Positions 1 through 8,171 of a stretch of DNA of 8,171 nucleotides are shown piece by piece. The notes beneath the pieces were generated by a model. That model worked only from the letters and a program-made list of their open reading frames with translations. It ran no database searches and was not told where the DNA came from. The translations under genes were made by a program, and so were the position numbers. The stretch is from Gammaproteobacteria bacterium (GTDB lineage Bacteria; Pseudomonadota; Gammaproteobacteria; Competibacterales; Competibacteraceae). Within the stretch, counting starts at the first letter, position 1; each line of letters begins with the position of its first letter. The stretch is taken from positions 1-8,171 of the forward strand of contig JAIFNF010000313.1 in assembly GCA_020047885.1 (NCBI GenBank). The letters are read 5' to 3'.

Positions 1-1039
<1,039 letters not shown>

Positions 1040-1042
1040 AGT

Positions 1043-1066
1043 CGGTATCCTCTTTTCAGGAAACCG
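1043..1066 (-). terminator. Imperfect hairpin after hsdR, weak terminator candidate
   Basis: On the minus strand CGGTTTCCT (1066-1058) can pair with AGGATACCG (1051-1043) across a six-base loop, giving a 9-bp stem with one T-T mismatch. It begins about 12 bases after the hsdR stop codon, where a transcription terminator would be expected. No run of T follows directly, so it is not a classical intrinsic terminator. It may only stabilise the 3' end of the transcript. Confidence 0.3.
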
Positions 1067-1078
1067 CCATTCCATGGT

Positions 1079-4000
1079 TCAATTTTCAACCTCCTCACAG
1101 GTCAATCCAAATACGGTTTCGGTCAGCCAGCCTCTAAATGAAGCGTTGTCTTGGAACTGCTTGAACAGTTGCGCGTCGTCTTTGAACAGCGCGGTGATCA
1201 CCCGCTTGAGCGCCTTGTCGTGTTCGATCCGGGCCGTGCTCGGCGTGTTCTTCAGCGCATTTTGATACGCCGGATCGGCGGCCACCTTGGGCGGGATGAC
1301 TTCGATAATCCGCTGTTCCACCGCCTTTGAATCCAGAAACAACCCGCCGAACTGATCATTGAATTGCTTCACGATGTTCGACAACCTGTCCAATTCCGGT
1401 TCCGGCTTGTGCCCCCCGCCGCCAGTAGGGGCTGGTTCAATCTGGGCGTCTGCATCGGGTAGCGCGATGGCGATCATGGCCTTCTTCTCGGCGCGGTAGC
1501 TGTCCATGTCGATGGCGTCGAGAATCCCTTTGGCCAAATCTTCTTCCACTGGCGCGGGTAGCTTGCTGATGAGGAAGTTCAGGAAGATCGAGAGCTTTTC
1601 CCAGTCCTGCACGCCGTAGGGCAGGATCGTCGCGAGGAAATCGTAAGTGCGCGTGAAGGTCTTGGCCTTGCCCTTGAAATCCACTTGCGGGTCTTCGTCG
1701 AGGTCGTTCACATAGACGGCCACGCAGGCATCGAGGATCGGGTCGAGCTGCTCCCGAGGCGCGCCGTCCAGAAATAGAGTGACCAATGCGTCGATCTGTT
1801 CGGGCGAATACACCTGATGCTGGTCCAGGTCAGCTTTGAGCGTGTGCAGCTTGTTCGGGTCGGTCTCGCGGCTCAGGATCGTGGTGCGGTAATAATCGGC
1901 GAAGGACTGCTCGATGGTCTCGATGTCATTCTGGAAATCGAGCACAAACACATCGCTCTTTTGCGGGTGCGCCCGGTTCAAGCGCGACAGGGTCTGTACG
2001 GCCTTGATCCCCCAGAGCGCTTTGTCCACATACATAGTGTGCAACAGTGGCTCGTCGTAACCGGTCTGGAATTTGTCGGCGCAGATCAGAAAGCGATACG
2101 GGTCTTCCTGAATCCGCTCGGCGATGTCGTTGCCCGGAAAGCCATTGAGCTTCGCCTCGCTGACTTTCTCGCCGTGGTATTCCGGCTCACCCGAGAAGGC
2201 GACGATGGCTTGATACGGGCTTTTCAGTTCCGCGAGGTAAGCGCGAAACGCGAAGAAATACTGAATCGCCTGCTGAATGCTGCCCGTCACTACCATCGCC
2301 CGCGCCTGCCCGCCGATCTTGCGCTGGCCGATCACCTGTTCGAGAAAGTGGTCGATCATGATCTCGGCTTTGTCGCGGATCGCCTTGCGGTGGCTCTCGA
2401 CATAGACGCGCAGCTTCTTGCGCGCCTTTTTGACGTCGTATTCGGGGTCGCCGGCCACGGTCTTGGCCAGTCGGTAATAGCTCTCCACTGGCGTGTAGTG
2501 CTTCAGCACGTCGAGGATGAAGCCCTCCTGAATCGCCTGCTTCATCGTGTAGCCGTGGAAGGGCTGGTGCTTTACCTCGCCGCCTTCCGAATACGGTACG
2601 CCGAAAATCTCCAGCGTCTTGCTCTTCGGCGTGGCGGTAAAGGCGAAGTAACTGGCGTTGGGCAGCAGCTTGCGCGACTCGATGATGCGGTTGATTTTGT
2701 CCTCGGTAGTTTCGTCCTCCTGCTCCGCGCCGCCTTCCGACAAGGCCATGCTCATCGCCGCCGTGGCGCGGCCGCCCTGGCTGGAGTGGGCTTCGTCGAT
2801 GATGATCGCGAACCGGCCGCCGCGATGCGCCTCGCCGATGCGGTCGAGTACGAAGGGAAAGGTCTGCACGGTGGAGATGATGATCTTCTTGCCGTCCTTG
2901 AGAAACTTGGCCAACTGCTCGGTCTTCGAGCTACCTGCGCCCTCTTTCACTGCGCCGATGATGCTGCCCACCTGGGCAAAGCCTTTGATCGTTTGGCGGA
3001 TTTGCTGATCCAGCAGGCGGCGGTCGGTAATGACCATGATCGAGTTGAAGACCTCTGCCCCGTCTTTGCGCAGGCCGATCAACTGGTGCGCCAGCCAGGC
3101 GATGGAGTTGGATTTGCCGCTGCCCGCTGAGTGCTGGATCAGGTAACGCTGGCCCGCCCCGTGTTCCTGCACATCGGCGAGCGTTCGCCGCACCACGTCG
3201 AGTTGATGGTAACGGGGGAAAATCTGCACCTGCTTCTTCTTGCCCGTCTTCGGGTTCACTTCCTCCACGATCTGGGCGTAATTCTCCAAAATCTCGGTCA
3301 ACTGGGCCGGGGTGAGGATGCGTTTCCACAGGTAATCGGTTTTCAGGCTGTTCGGGTTGGGCGGATTGCCCGCGCCGTCGTTCCAGCCCTGATTGAAGGG
3401 CAGAAACCACGAATCTTTGGCCATGCCCTTGGTGCCTTTGAGGGCGGTGCACATCCGCACTTCGCTGTCGTCCACCGCGAAATGCACCAGGCAGCGGCCA
3501 AAGGCGAACAGCGTCTCGCGGGGATCGCGGTCGCGTTTGTATTGCTCTACCGCGTCGTCGACGGTCTGCTGGGTCAGGCTGTTCTTGAGTTCGAAGGTGA
3601 TTAGGGGCAGGCCGTTGATGAAGGCGCACAAGTCCAGCGCCCGTTGGGTTTGCTCGCGGCTGTAATGGAGCTGGCGGGTGATGCTGAACCGGTTGCGGGC
3701 ATGACGAGCTACTGCCTTGGCGTTGTCCGCCGAGGGTGTGCCGTAGAACAGGTCAAAATTCAGCGGCCCGTGCTTGATGCCCTTGCGCAGTACGTCGATC
3801 ACGCCGCGCCGGGTGATCTCGCCTTGTAGACGGGCGAGAAACTTCTGCCGCGCCATGCTTTTGGTGTCGCGGTCATCAATGATGCCCAGCTTGGCGTATT
3901 CATCAGGCTGGGTGGCGCGCAGAAAGGTGAAGAGCTGCTCGGTATCGACCGCATACTCGCGGTCATAAGCGGCTGAGTTTCCGGCAAACCAGCCGGCGCT

Positions 4001-4120
4001 ACCGTAAGCCGGCGCAGCCTCGGCTACACCGGTCGATGCGCCACTGGCCAAACCATCGACGCCGGTCAGGTGCCGCATGATCAGCGTTTCGAGGCCTTTT
4101 TCGCTGGTGTCGGTTTTCAT
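1079..4120 (-). CDS. hsdR: Type I restriction-modification system, restriction/translocase subunit HsdR
   Basis: HsdR is the motor and nuclease subunit of a Type I restriction enzyme. In complex with HsdM and HsdS it translocates unmodified DNA using ATP and cleaves it far from the recognition site. The 1013-residue protein has the usual length and domain order. The N-terminal nuclease domain shows an aspartate at 123 (NFDLF), E177-L-K179 in the FELKN strand, and a QYKRDR motif at 193-198. The superfamily 2 helicase part shows Walker A AGSGKS at 332-337, DEAH at 442-445, TATP at 495-498, a motif V region around 679-691 (ADKFQTGYDEP), and motif VI QTLSRLNR at 709-716. A C-terminal HsdM/HsdS-docking region follows. 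The ATG lies 4 bases after the DUF4276 stop with no clear Shine-Dalgarno, suggesting translational coupling. The start fits the family N-terminus, which continues with RHLTGVDGLASG. The gene appears intact, unlike hsdS upstream. Confidence 0.96.
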   Translation of the reverse strand: MKTDTSEKGLETLIMRHLTGVDGLASGASTGVAEAAPAYGSAGWFAGNSAAYDREYAVDTEQLFTFLRATQPDEYAKLGIIDDRDTKSMARQKFLARLQGEITRRGVIDVLRKGIKHGPLNFDLFYGTPSADNAKAVARHARNRFSITRQLHYSREQTQRALDLCAFINGLPLITFELKNSLTQQTVDDAVEQYKRDRDPRETLFAFGRCLVHFAVDDSEVRMCTALKGTKGMAKDSWFLPFNQGWNDGAGNPPNPNSLKTDYLWKRILTPAQLTEILENYAQIVEEVNPKTGKKKQVQIFPRYHQLDVVRRTLADVQEHGAGQRYLIQHSAGSGKSNSIAWLAHQLIGLRKDGAEVFNSIMVITDRRLLDQQIRQTIKGFAQVGSIIGAVKEGAGSSKTEQLAKFLKDGKKIIISTVQTFPFVLDRIGEAHRGGRFAIIIDEAHSSQGGRATAAMSMALSEGGAEQEDETTEDKINRIIESRKLLPNASYFAFTATPKSKTLEIFGVPYSEGGEVKHQPFHGYTMKQAIQEGFILDVLKHYTPVESYYRLAKTVAGDPEYDVKKARKKLRVYVESHRKAIRDKAEIMIDHFLEQVIGQRKIGGQARAMVVTGSIQQAIQYFFAFRAYLAELKSPYQAIVAFSGEPEYHGEKVSEAKLNGFPGNDIAERIQEDPYRFLICADKFQTGYDEPLLHTMYVDKALWGIKAVQTLSRLNRAHPQKSDVFVLDFQNDIETIEQSFADYYRTTILSRETDPNKLHTLKADLDQHQVYSPEQIDALVTLFLDGAPREQLDPILDACVAVYVNDLDEDPQVDFKGKAKTFTRTYDFLATILPYGVQDWEKLSIFLNFLISKLPAPVEEDLAKGILDAIDMDSYRAEKKAMIAIALPDADAQIEPAPTGGGGHKPEPELDRLSNIVKQFNDQFGGLFLDSKAVEQRIIEVIPPKVAADPAYQNALKNTPSTARIEHDKALKRVITALFKDDAQLFKQFQDNASFRGWLTETVFGLTCEEVEN

Positions 4121-4124
4121 GGGT

Positions 4125-4724
4125 TTAGAGCTTGGCTTTCAACACTCTCGCCATCCTTGCAAAGGCGGGTAATAAACTGAGCGCGGTTGGGTTCAGTATC
4201 CCGACAACCTCAAAAGAGCGCTTGCCCTTGGCATAGGCGTTGGAGCAGTCACGCGTCGCTTGGGCGAGCTTGTCGTAAACCTCCTTGCGGTTGCGTTTCT
4301 CCAGATCGATCAGCGGCGGCAAGGCATTTTCCTGGAGTCTGTGACCGTAATGCGCTTTCAATGCGGCACGGTCGACAACGATCCACGTTTCCATACACGT
4401 CGTCATCAGCAGAACCTGTTCATCGTCCGCTCCAGCAGGCTTATCCCAGTTGTCCCGGGTCTTGAGATGCTCCCAGGTCTTTTCGCTATCAGCCACGGGG
4501 TCTTCGCTGTCGATCAGCATGGCGATGTAATCGCCTTTTTTGCTATGGCCGTGGGCCGTCTTGAAGTCATCAAATGCTGAGTTACGGCCGCCACACGCGC
4601 TGAGCCGGGGCATCCTCTTGCCGGCAGCAAATCCCAGCTTCCCAATCAGATTACGGAAGCCCTCACGGCAGCGCACTTGATCTTCTTTGGACTCCGCACC
4701 TTCGATGTAGAGATGGGCGCTCAC
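4125..4724 (-). CDS. DUF4276 family protein with TOPRIM-like motifs, partner of the adjacent AAA ATPase
   Basis: The product is a 199-residue cytoplasmic protein matching my recollection of the DUF4276 family. An N-terminal strand HLYIEGA (4-10) with an acidic residue, then a hydrophobic strand ending in an acidic cluster LIDSED (70-75), recall the E and DxD positions of TOPRIM-type nuclease folds. Other conserved-looking parts are CREGFRNLI (19-27), KTRDNWDKPAG (88-98) and MTTCMETWIV (107-116). I place the start at the GTG at 4724-4722 rather than the ATG at 4787. The GTG overlaps the ATPase TGA as GTGA, has a strong GGAGG 9 bases upstream, and puts the family N-terminus directly at the start; the longer form would add 21 unrelated residues. 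Family members often sit beside ABC-like ATPases. By analogy with ATPase/TOPRIM pairs it may be the effector and the ATPase the sensor. That role is inferred; the biochemical activity is unknown to me. Confidence 0.85.
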   Translation of the reverse strand: MSAHLYIEGAESKEDQVRCREGFRNLIGKLGFAAGKRMPRLSACGGRNSAFDDFKTAHGHSKKGDYIAMLIDSEDPVADSEKTWEHLKTRDNWDKPAGADDEQVLLMTTCMETWIVVDRAALKAHYGHRLQENALPPLIDLEKRNRKEVYDKLAQATRDCSNAYAKGKRSFEVVGILNPTALSLLPAFARMARVLKAKL

Positions 4725-5914
4725 CAGCGGGTTCCTCCCAGTTGTCCCTGAATCCAAAGTTGTCCGAGGCGGTATTTTTCTAGCCACACCGCCAGTTCGG
4801 AGGCCGAGAGACGAGTCATCTCTGTCTTACCTTCGTGCTTTTCGCAGACCATCACCGATTCCGGGCAATCGGTCATGGCATCCACGAGGATGTCGGAATG
4901 TGTCGTCACGATGAGTTGCGTGCGTTGAGATGCCTCCTTGAGGAGGTCGGCGACGGTCGGCAAAATATCTGGATGCAATCCGAGTTCCGGCTCTTCGATG
5001 CAGATGAGTGGTGGCGGCTCGGGGTCGCAGAGGATGGCCAGCAGGCAAAGAAAGCGCAGCGAGCCGTCCGAAAGGCGGGTGGCAGGAATGGCAAAATCCT
5101 CTTCATGCAGGAATACCTGCACCGAACCGCCTTCCGTTACCACTTCGAAATCCGTCAGTCCGTCATAGAGCTTCCGCAAGTTATCCAGGAAAGCTTTTTT
5201 GGCTTTGGGCGACTTCTTAAGCCGGCTCAAGAACAGTCCTATATTTGAAAAGTCCTCCAGCAAAACGTCATTCCGCACATCGGTTTGCTGGGGCGCACGA
5301 TGGGCCGCATTTCTGCCAAACTCCCATTCACGGTAAATGCGGATACGCTCGTAGTTTTGCGCGAGCCATGCAAGCTCGGGATAAACGTCGGGGTCACGTC
5401 GTTGCAACAAAATCGAGCGATCAAGCTCAATGGAGTCACGGGAGAGGTGCCGACTCGGTCCCGCCGAAGTGTTGACCACCGGGTCTCCCTGCTGATAGCG
5501 GTAGAAAAAGTGGACGTCTGCTGCCTGGGCATATCGGCACTCACTCTCTTCGATGCGCTCATCGTGGAGAAGAAATGACTGCTGTGAAGAGCGAAACGCC
5601 ACCGTATGGCGAAGAGGCTTATTCCCCTTTGGGTTGTTCACCACCCATTCCACCGAAGCGGACTCGTTGGGTTGGCCTTTCCAGATCCATTCGGACGCAC
5701 CGCCGCCTTTGAGAGTGACCTCCCGGAAGTCCTTTGCTGCGGCGGAGGCCCGCATGAAGCTCACCGCCTCGATGAGGTTGGACTTGCCGCTGCCATTCGG
5801 GCCGATGAGCAGGTTCAGGGATTGGAGTTCAATGCCCACATTGTCAGGCCCAAAAGACAGGAAGTTCTTCGGTGCGAGATGGTGGATCAGGATCGAATCG
5901 GTTTTGTCGGGCAT
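4721..5914 (-). CDS. AAA_21/RecF-like ABC-type ATPase, putative defence sensor
   Basis: This 397-residue protein is a soluble ABC/SMC-class ATPase of the AAA_21 (RecF-like) group. Walker A GPNGSGKS is at 38-45, an ABC-signature-like LSDGS at 281-285, Walker B LICIEEPE at 303-310, a D-loop-like LGLHPD just after, and the H-loop THS at 338-340. The region between the nucleotide-binding halves (about 60-270) is the variable insertion typical of OLD- and AriA-like ATPases. The C-terminus GQLWIQGQLGGTRW has the glycine/tryptophan tail seen in related proteins that are paired with small nucleases. No fused nuclease domain is present; the next gene, DUF4276, starts within its stop codon and probably supplies the partner activity. 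The ATG lies 3 bases after the hsdS stop, with GAGGAG at a 9-base spacing. All ATPase motifs appear intact. Sensing of phage or anti-restriction proteins is a hypothesis. Confidence 0.9.
   Translation of the reverse strand: MPDKTDSILIHHLAPKNFLSFGPDNVGIELQSLNLLIGPNGSGKSNLIEAVSFMRASAAAKDFREVTLKGGGASEWIWKGQPNESASVEWVVNNPKGNKPLRHTVAFRSSQQSFLLHDERIEESECRYAQAADVHFFYRYQQGDPVVNTSAGPSRHLSRDSIELDRSILLQRRDPDVYPELAWLAQNYERIRIYREWEFGRNAAHRAPQQTDVRNDVLLEDFSNIGLFLSRLKKSPKAKKAFLDNLRKLYDGLTDFEVVTEGGSVQVFLHEEDFAIPATRLSDGSLRFLCLLAILCDPEPPPLICIEEPELGLHPDILPTVADLLKEASQRTQLIVTTHSDILVDAMTDCPESVMVCEKHEGKTEMTRLSASELAVWLEKYRLGQLWIQGQLGGTRW
4722..4739 (-). promoter_or_regulatory. Shine-Dalgarno and GTG start deciding the DUF4276 start
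   Basis: On the minus strand GGGAGGAA (4739-4732) lies inside the last codons of the ATPase gene, followed after a 9-base spacer (counted from GGAGG) by GTG at 4724-4722. The GTG shares bases with the ATPase stop TGA at 4723-4721. This is a strong site and the best evidence for the short DUF4276 reading and for coupled translation of the two genes. Confidence 0.8.
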
Positions 5915-5917
5915 CGC

Positions 5918-7299
5918 TCAAGACTCCTCGGGTTCGATTTCATCGAGAATATCCCTATCTTCCGGCGACTCGCCGGTGAAGAGTTCGGCGGCGGGATCGG
6001 TGGGCAGGTCAGGCAACTTGGCGGCGGCTTCGCGCACGTCCAGCTTGCCAGTCACGATGTCGGCGGTCAGGCGCGTGCGGTATTCCTGCATCAGCGCGAT
6101 TTCTCGCTCGGTGCGGGCGATGGCGGTGGTCGCAACGTGGGTTTCGCTGGCGATGGTTTCCACAAGCTGCCCTTGTTCATCAATCGGCGGAACCGCGAGT
6201 TTGAAGCGTTTCAAGTCCTCACAGGTCAGCGCGCCTTTGGTGCTTCCTGAGTCATCGCTTATTGAACGAAGCGTGGGGTATGCGGCAACCAAACTAAGGT
6301 GCAAATAGCCTGCGGTAACGACCGGCACGCAAGGATTGATGTAAGCGATGTGTTGGTTAATCGTCGCTTCAAATCCGAGAACAGCCGACGTTCCGCGCGT
6401 CTTGCCTTGGCCGGTAATGGCGATCAACACGCTACCAGCGGCGACTTTTGGCAAGTGGCACTCCCGCAATGCCGAAGCAGTTACGAACTGGTCAGCGCTA
6501 TCGATGAAGCCACGATTCACATGCGAGCTGTTAAGCCACGGGTAGCTCCCGCCACTCCAGAATCCCATGTTGCTGCGCGACGGTGTCGAACCGTTACCAA
6601 CTTTGGCGAAGCGGCTGATTCGCCACACCTCCCAATGCCTCGGAATATCTCCGATCCACGGGATACCGGAGGGCTTGAGGGAAACGTCGGGGTCAAGTCC
6701 ACGGGTGACAGCGTGGTGGATGATGGCCTGTTTCTGCTCGTTCAACAGACCGATCAGCTTGCGCTTGGTGCGGATGAAGCCGTCGATCTTCCGGTTGGCG
6801 TGGTCCAGAAACCGCACGATGGCCGCTTGTTCATCGTCACTGGGCACGAGAACGGGAATCTGCCGCATTCCGGGAATGGACAAATCCCGTGCGCGACATA
6901 CGGTTTGCTGCGAAGGAGACGCTGGCCGAAGGCGTGATTGGCGATGCGGAAGTCGAAGACGAAATACGCCGGGCTGACGATTCCATCGCAAGGCGCAATG
7001 CCCATCGAACCCTGCCACGCCTTCATCTTGTTGATCACGAGATTGCCAGCGCGGGCGACCTTGTAGTTGGTCAAGTCATCGGGGATGACGTTGTGATTCT
7101 CGTCCGCGTCGGTCATTGAGCGAACAAAAACGCCTTTCTCCCGCGCTACAGAAAGCAGCGGTAGGTCAGGTCGATCCCGCTCGGCTCGCTTCGCGATGAG
7201 CGTGCGGAGATTCCGCACTTCCCATTTGGCTGGAATAGCACCGAGCCACGTCGAACCCGACTCCTTGTATTCCGCATACGGCTTGAGTCCCTCGATCAT
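5918..7299 (-). pseudogene. hsdS: Type I specificity subunit HsdS, interrupted by a frame break
   Basis: HsdS sets the DNA target of the methylase and restriction complexes through two target-recognition domains separated by long conserved helices. The first frame, from the ATG at 7299, carries the N-terminal YKESG-xxWLGAIPAKWEV block (residues 11-28), TRD1 with NKMKAWQGS (90-98), and RLLRSKPYVAH (127-137). It then turns into unrelated sequence and stops at 6754. The homologous protein resumes in another frame from about 6886 (DLSIPGMRQIPVLVP, DEQAAIVRFLD). It continues through the central helices, a second SGIPWIGDIPRHWEV block, TRD2 and an acidic tail ending at 5918. Joined, the protein would be about 460 residues. 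The break at about 6886-6891 can be mended by one extra G in a GGG run. However, a glycine-containing stretch of roughly a dozen residues that relatives have here also seems missing, which favours a small deletion. The start overlaps the upstream stop as ATGA, preceded by AGGGGG. No hsdM is in the window. Confidence 0.85.
5924..5929 (-). promoter_or_regulatory. Ribosome binding site of the ATPase gene, inside the hsdS 3' end
   Basis: GAGGAG on the minus strand precedes the ATG at 5914 by 9 bases and lies within the last hsdS codons. The ATPase gene can therefore be translated efficiently on its own, whether or not ribosomes complete the frame-broken hsdS. Confidence 0.7.
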
Positions 7300-8171
7300 G
7301 GCTGTTCCCCCTGCACCGGGACTCGCCTGGCCTCCTGTTCCCGGGCGTGTTCTATCGCCTGGTGCAGTCGGGCGCGAAGCAGCGGCAGCGGTGGTAACTC
7401 GGTGAGGTACTCGCTGACGCGGATGGACTTGGCGTCGAGCTGGAGCAGCTCCACTTGTTCGGCGTCAGCGGCGGCGCACAGGATGAGTCCGATCGGCGCT
7501 TCTTCGCCCGCAGCGCGTTCATATTTGTCGAGCCAGCGCAGATAGAACTCCATCTGTCCCACGCAGGTAGCGGTGAAAGAAGAGCAAGTCGAGATGAAAA
7601 TCGTCCTTGCCGACGCTCATGCGCTTTTGGCGGGCGACGAAGGTAAAACCCGCGCCCAGCTCCAGAAGCACATTTTCGATCTCACGCAGGATGGCGCTTT
7701 CGAGGTCGCGCTCGCTGTAGGCGCCTTGCAAGCCGAGTAGATCAAGGAGATACGGATCGCGGAAGACGAGATCGGGACTCATTCGTCCTTCGCGGAGGTT
7801 GGCCAGCTCTGCGGTGATGATGGCGTCCGGCTTCTTCGACAAGGCGGTGCGTTCGTACAACATGCCACCGATCTTCTGGCGCAGTGTACGCACATCCCAA
7901 CGCTCGATGCGGCACATTTCGGCGTAGAAGTTGCGGGCTAAGGGTGCCTTAATCGGTAGTAGTTCGATGAAGTGGCTCCAGCTCAATACTTGCGATAATG
8001 GCGCAAGAATCTGCTCCTCGGTAATCCACTCGGCAAACCGTGCCATCCTGGTAAGTGCTGTGTAGTTGAACCCAGGACCGAACTCCGCCGTCAATTCTTG
8101 CGACACCGTCGCAAGAATCTGTTTGCCATAGGCGGCGCGTCCCTCCTGCAAATTTTCCCTGAGCAGGCGAC
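7296..8171 (-). pseudogene. DUF1016/YhcG-family PD-(D/E)XK nuclease, 5'-partial and disrupted in the catalytic core
   Basis: DUF1016 (YhcG-like) proteins are about 330-380 residues long. They combine a helical N-terminal domain with a C-terminal PD-(D/E)XK nuclease fold and are often encoded inside Type I hsd operons. Here the frame is open from the right window edge, so the true start lies outside; the TTG at 8151 is not needed. Visible blocks are LSWSHFIELLPIK, ARNFYAEMCRIERWDVRTLR, LYERTALSKKP, SPDLVFRDPYLLDLLGL, YSERDLESAIL and DFHLDLLFFHRYLR. The catalytic aspartate is in HLDLL. The frame breaks at 7561-7559: it runs to a stop at 7519, while the family continues in another frame as GQMEFYLRWLDKYE down to the stop at 7296. 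Relatives have about 17 residues between HRxLR and GQME, including the catalytic (V/I)xIELKLG strand. Only one base remains here, so about 50 bases are lost. The nuclease would be inactive unless this is a sequence error. Confidence 0.85.
7307..7312 (-). promoter_or_regulatory. Ribosome binding site of hsdS
   Basis: AGGGGG on the minus strand lies 7 bases before the hsdS ATG (7299-7297). The ATG overlaps the TGA stop (7298-7296) of the DUF1016 gene. The pattern supports this start and coupled translation. Confidence 0.65.

Noticed and set aside
1817..3130. A 437-codon open frame on the plus strand opposite hsdR
   Set aside because: It is antisense to the conserved helicase core of hsdR and shows no recognisable motifs. 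It is explained by GC-rich codon bias.
4725..4787. The 21-residue N-terminal extension of DUF4276 from the ATG at 4787
   Set aside because: It would overlap the ATPase gene by 67 bases and does not resemble the family. The GTG at 4724 has a strong ribosome site and a GTGA overlap.
4721..5914. A distinct base composition for the ATPase gene as a sign of separate transfer
   Set aside because: Some rows looked poorer in GC than hsdR, but others did not. Hand sampling of a few rows is not enough to claim a difference.
5553..6308. Plus-strand open frames of 251 and 214 codons opposite the ATPase and hsdS genes
   Set aside because: They overlap well-supported minus-strand genes over their full length and have no recognisable family features.
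6890..7018. The N-terminal part of the second hsdS frame (ATG at 7018) as a separate gene start
   Set aside because: Its first 40 or so residues lie opposite the conserved TRD1 frame and are unrelated to HsdS. Homology begins only after the break.
7519..7560. The C-terminal 13 residues of the first DUF1016 frame, as a genuine short protein end
   Set aside because: The family sequence continues in another frame directly after the break, so this tail is out-of-frame read-through.

Overview
This window is a defence operon lying next to a bioenergetic operon, with every gene I can support on the minus strand. GC-rich coding sequence and the gene families point to a proteobacterium. A gamma- or betaproteobacterium seems most likely, but nothing here fixes the genus.

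Layout in transcription order (right to left). (1) 8171-7296: a DUF1016/YhcG-type PD-(D/E)XK nuclease gene, cut by the window edge and broken by an apparent deletion of about 50 bases that removes the catalytic E-L-K strand and shifts the frame. (2) 7299-5918: hsdS, the specificity subunit of a Type I restriction-modification system, with two target-recognition halves and a frame break near 6886. (3) 5914-4721: an ABC/SMC-like AAA ATPase (AAA_21/RecF-like). (4) 4724-4125: a DUF4276 protein with TOPRIM-like motifs, starting at a GTG that overlaps the ATPase stop. (5) 4120-1079: an intact hsdR, the 1013-residue restriction and translocation subunit. These genes overlap by 4 bases or are 3 to 4 bases apart, so they look like one translationally coupled operon. 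hsdM is not in the window and probably lies beyond position 8171.

After hsdR comes a 144-base AT-richer spacer. It holds a perfect 14-bp inverted repeat enclosing a second, GAAA-capped hairpin. Beyond it is the 5' two-thirds of an atpD that looks like the beta subunit of the alternative N-type F1Fo ATPase, and it runs off the left edge.

The most interesting arrangement is the ATPase plus DUF4276 pair set between hsdS and hsdR. This is the slot that the anticodon nuclease gene prrC occupies in the E. coli prr locus, and the pair resembles in design other ATPase/TOPRIM two-gene defence modules such as PARIS. I infer that it is a backup or abortive-infection module tied to the Type I system; the sequence does not prove this. 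The ATPase, DUF4276 and hsdR genes are intact, whereas hsdS and the DUF1016 gene carry frame-breaking lesions. The restriction system may therefore be decaying, or reduced to a half-HsdS form, unless these lesions are sequencing or assembly errors.
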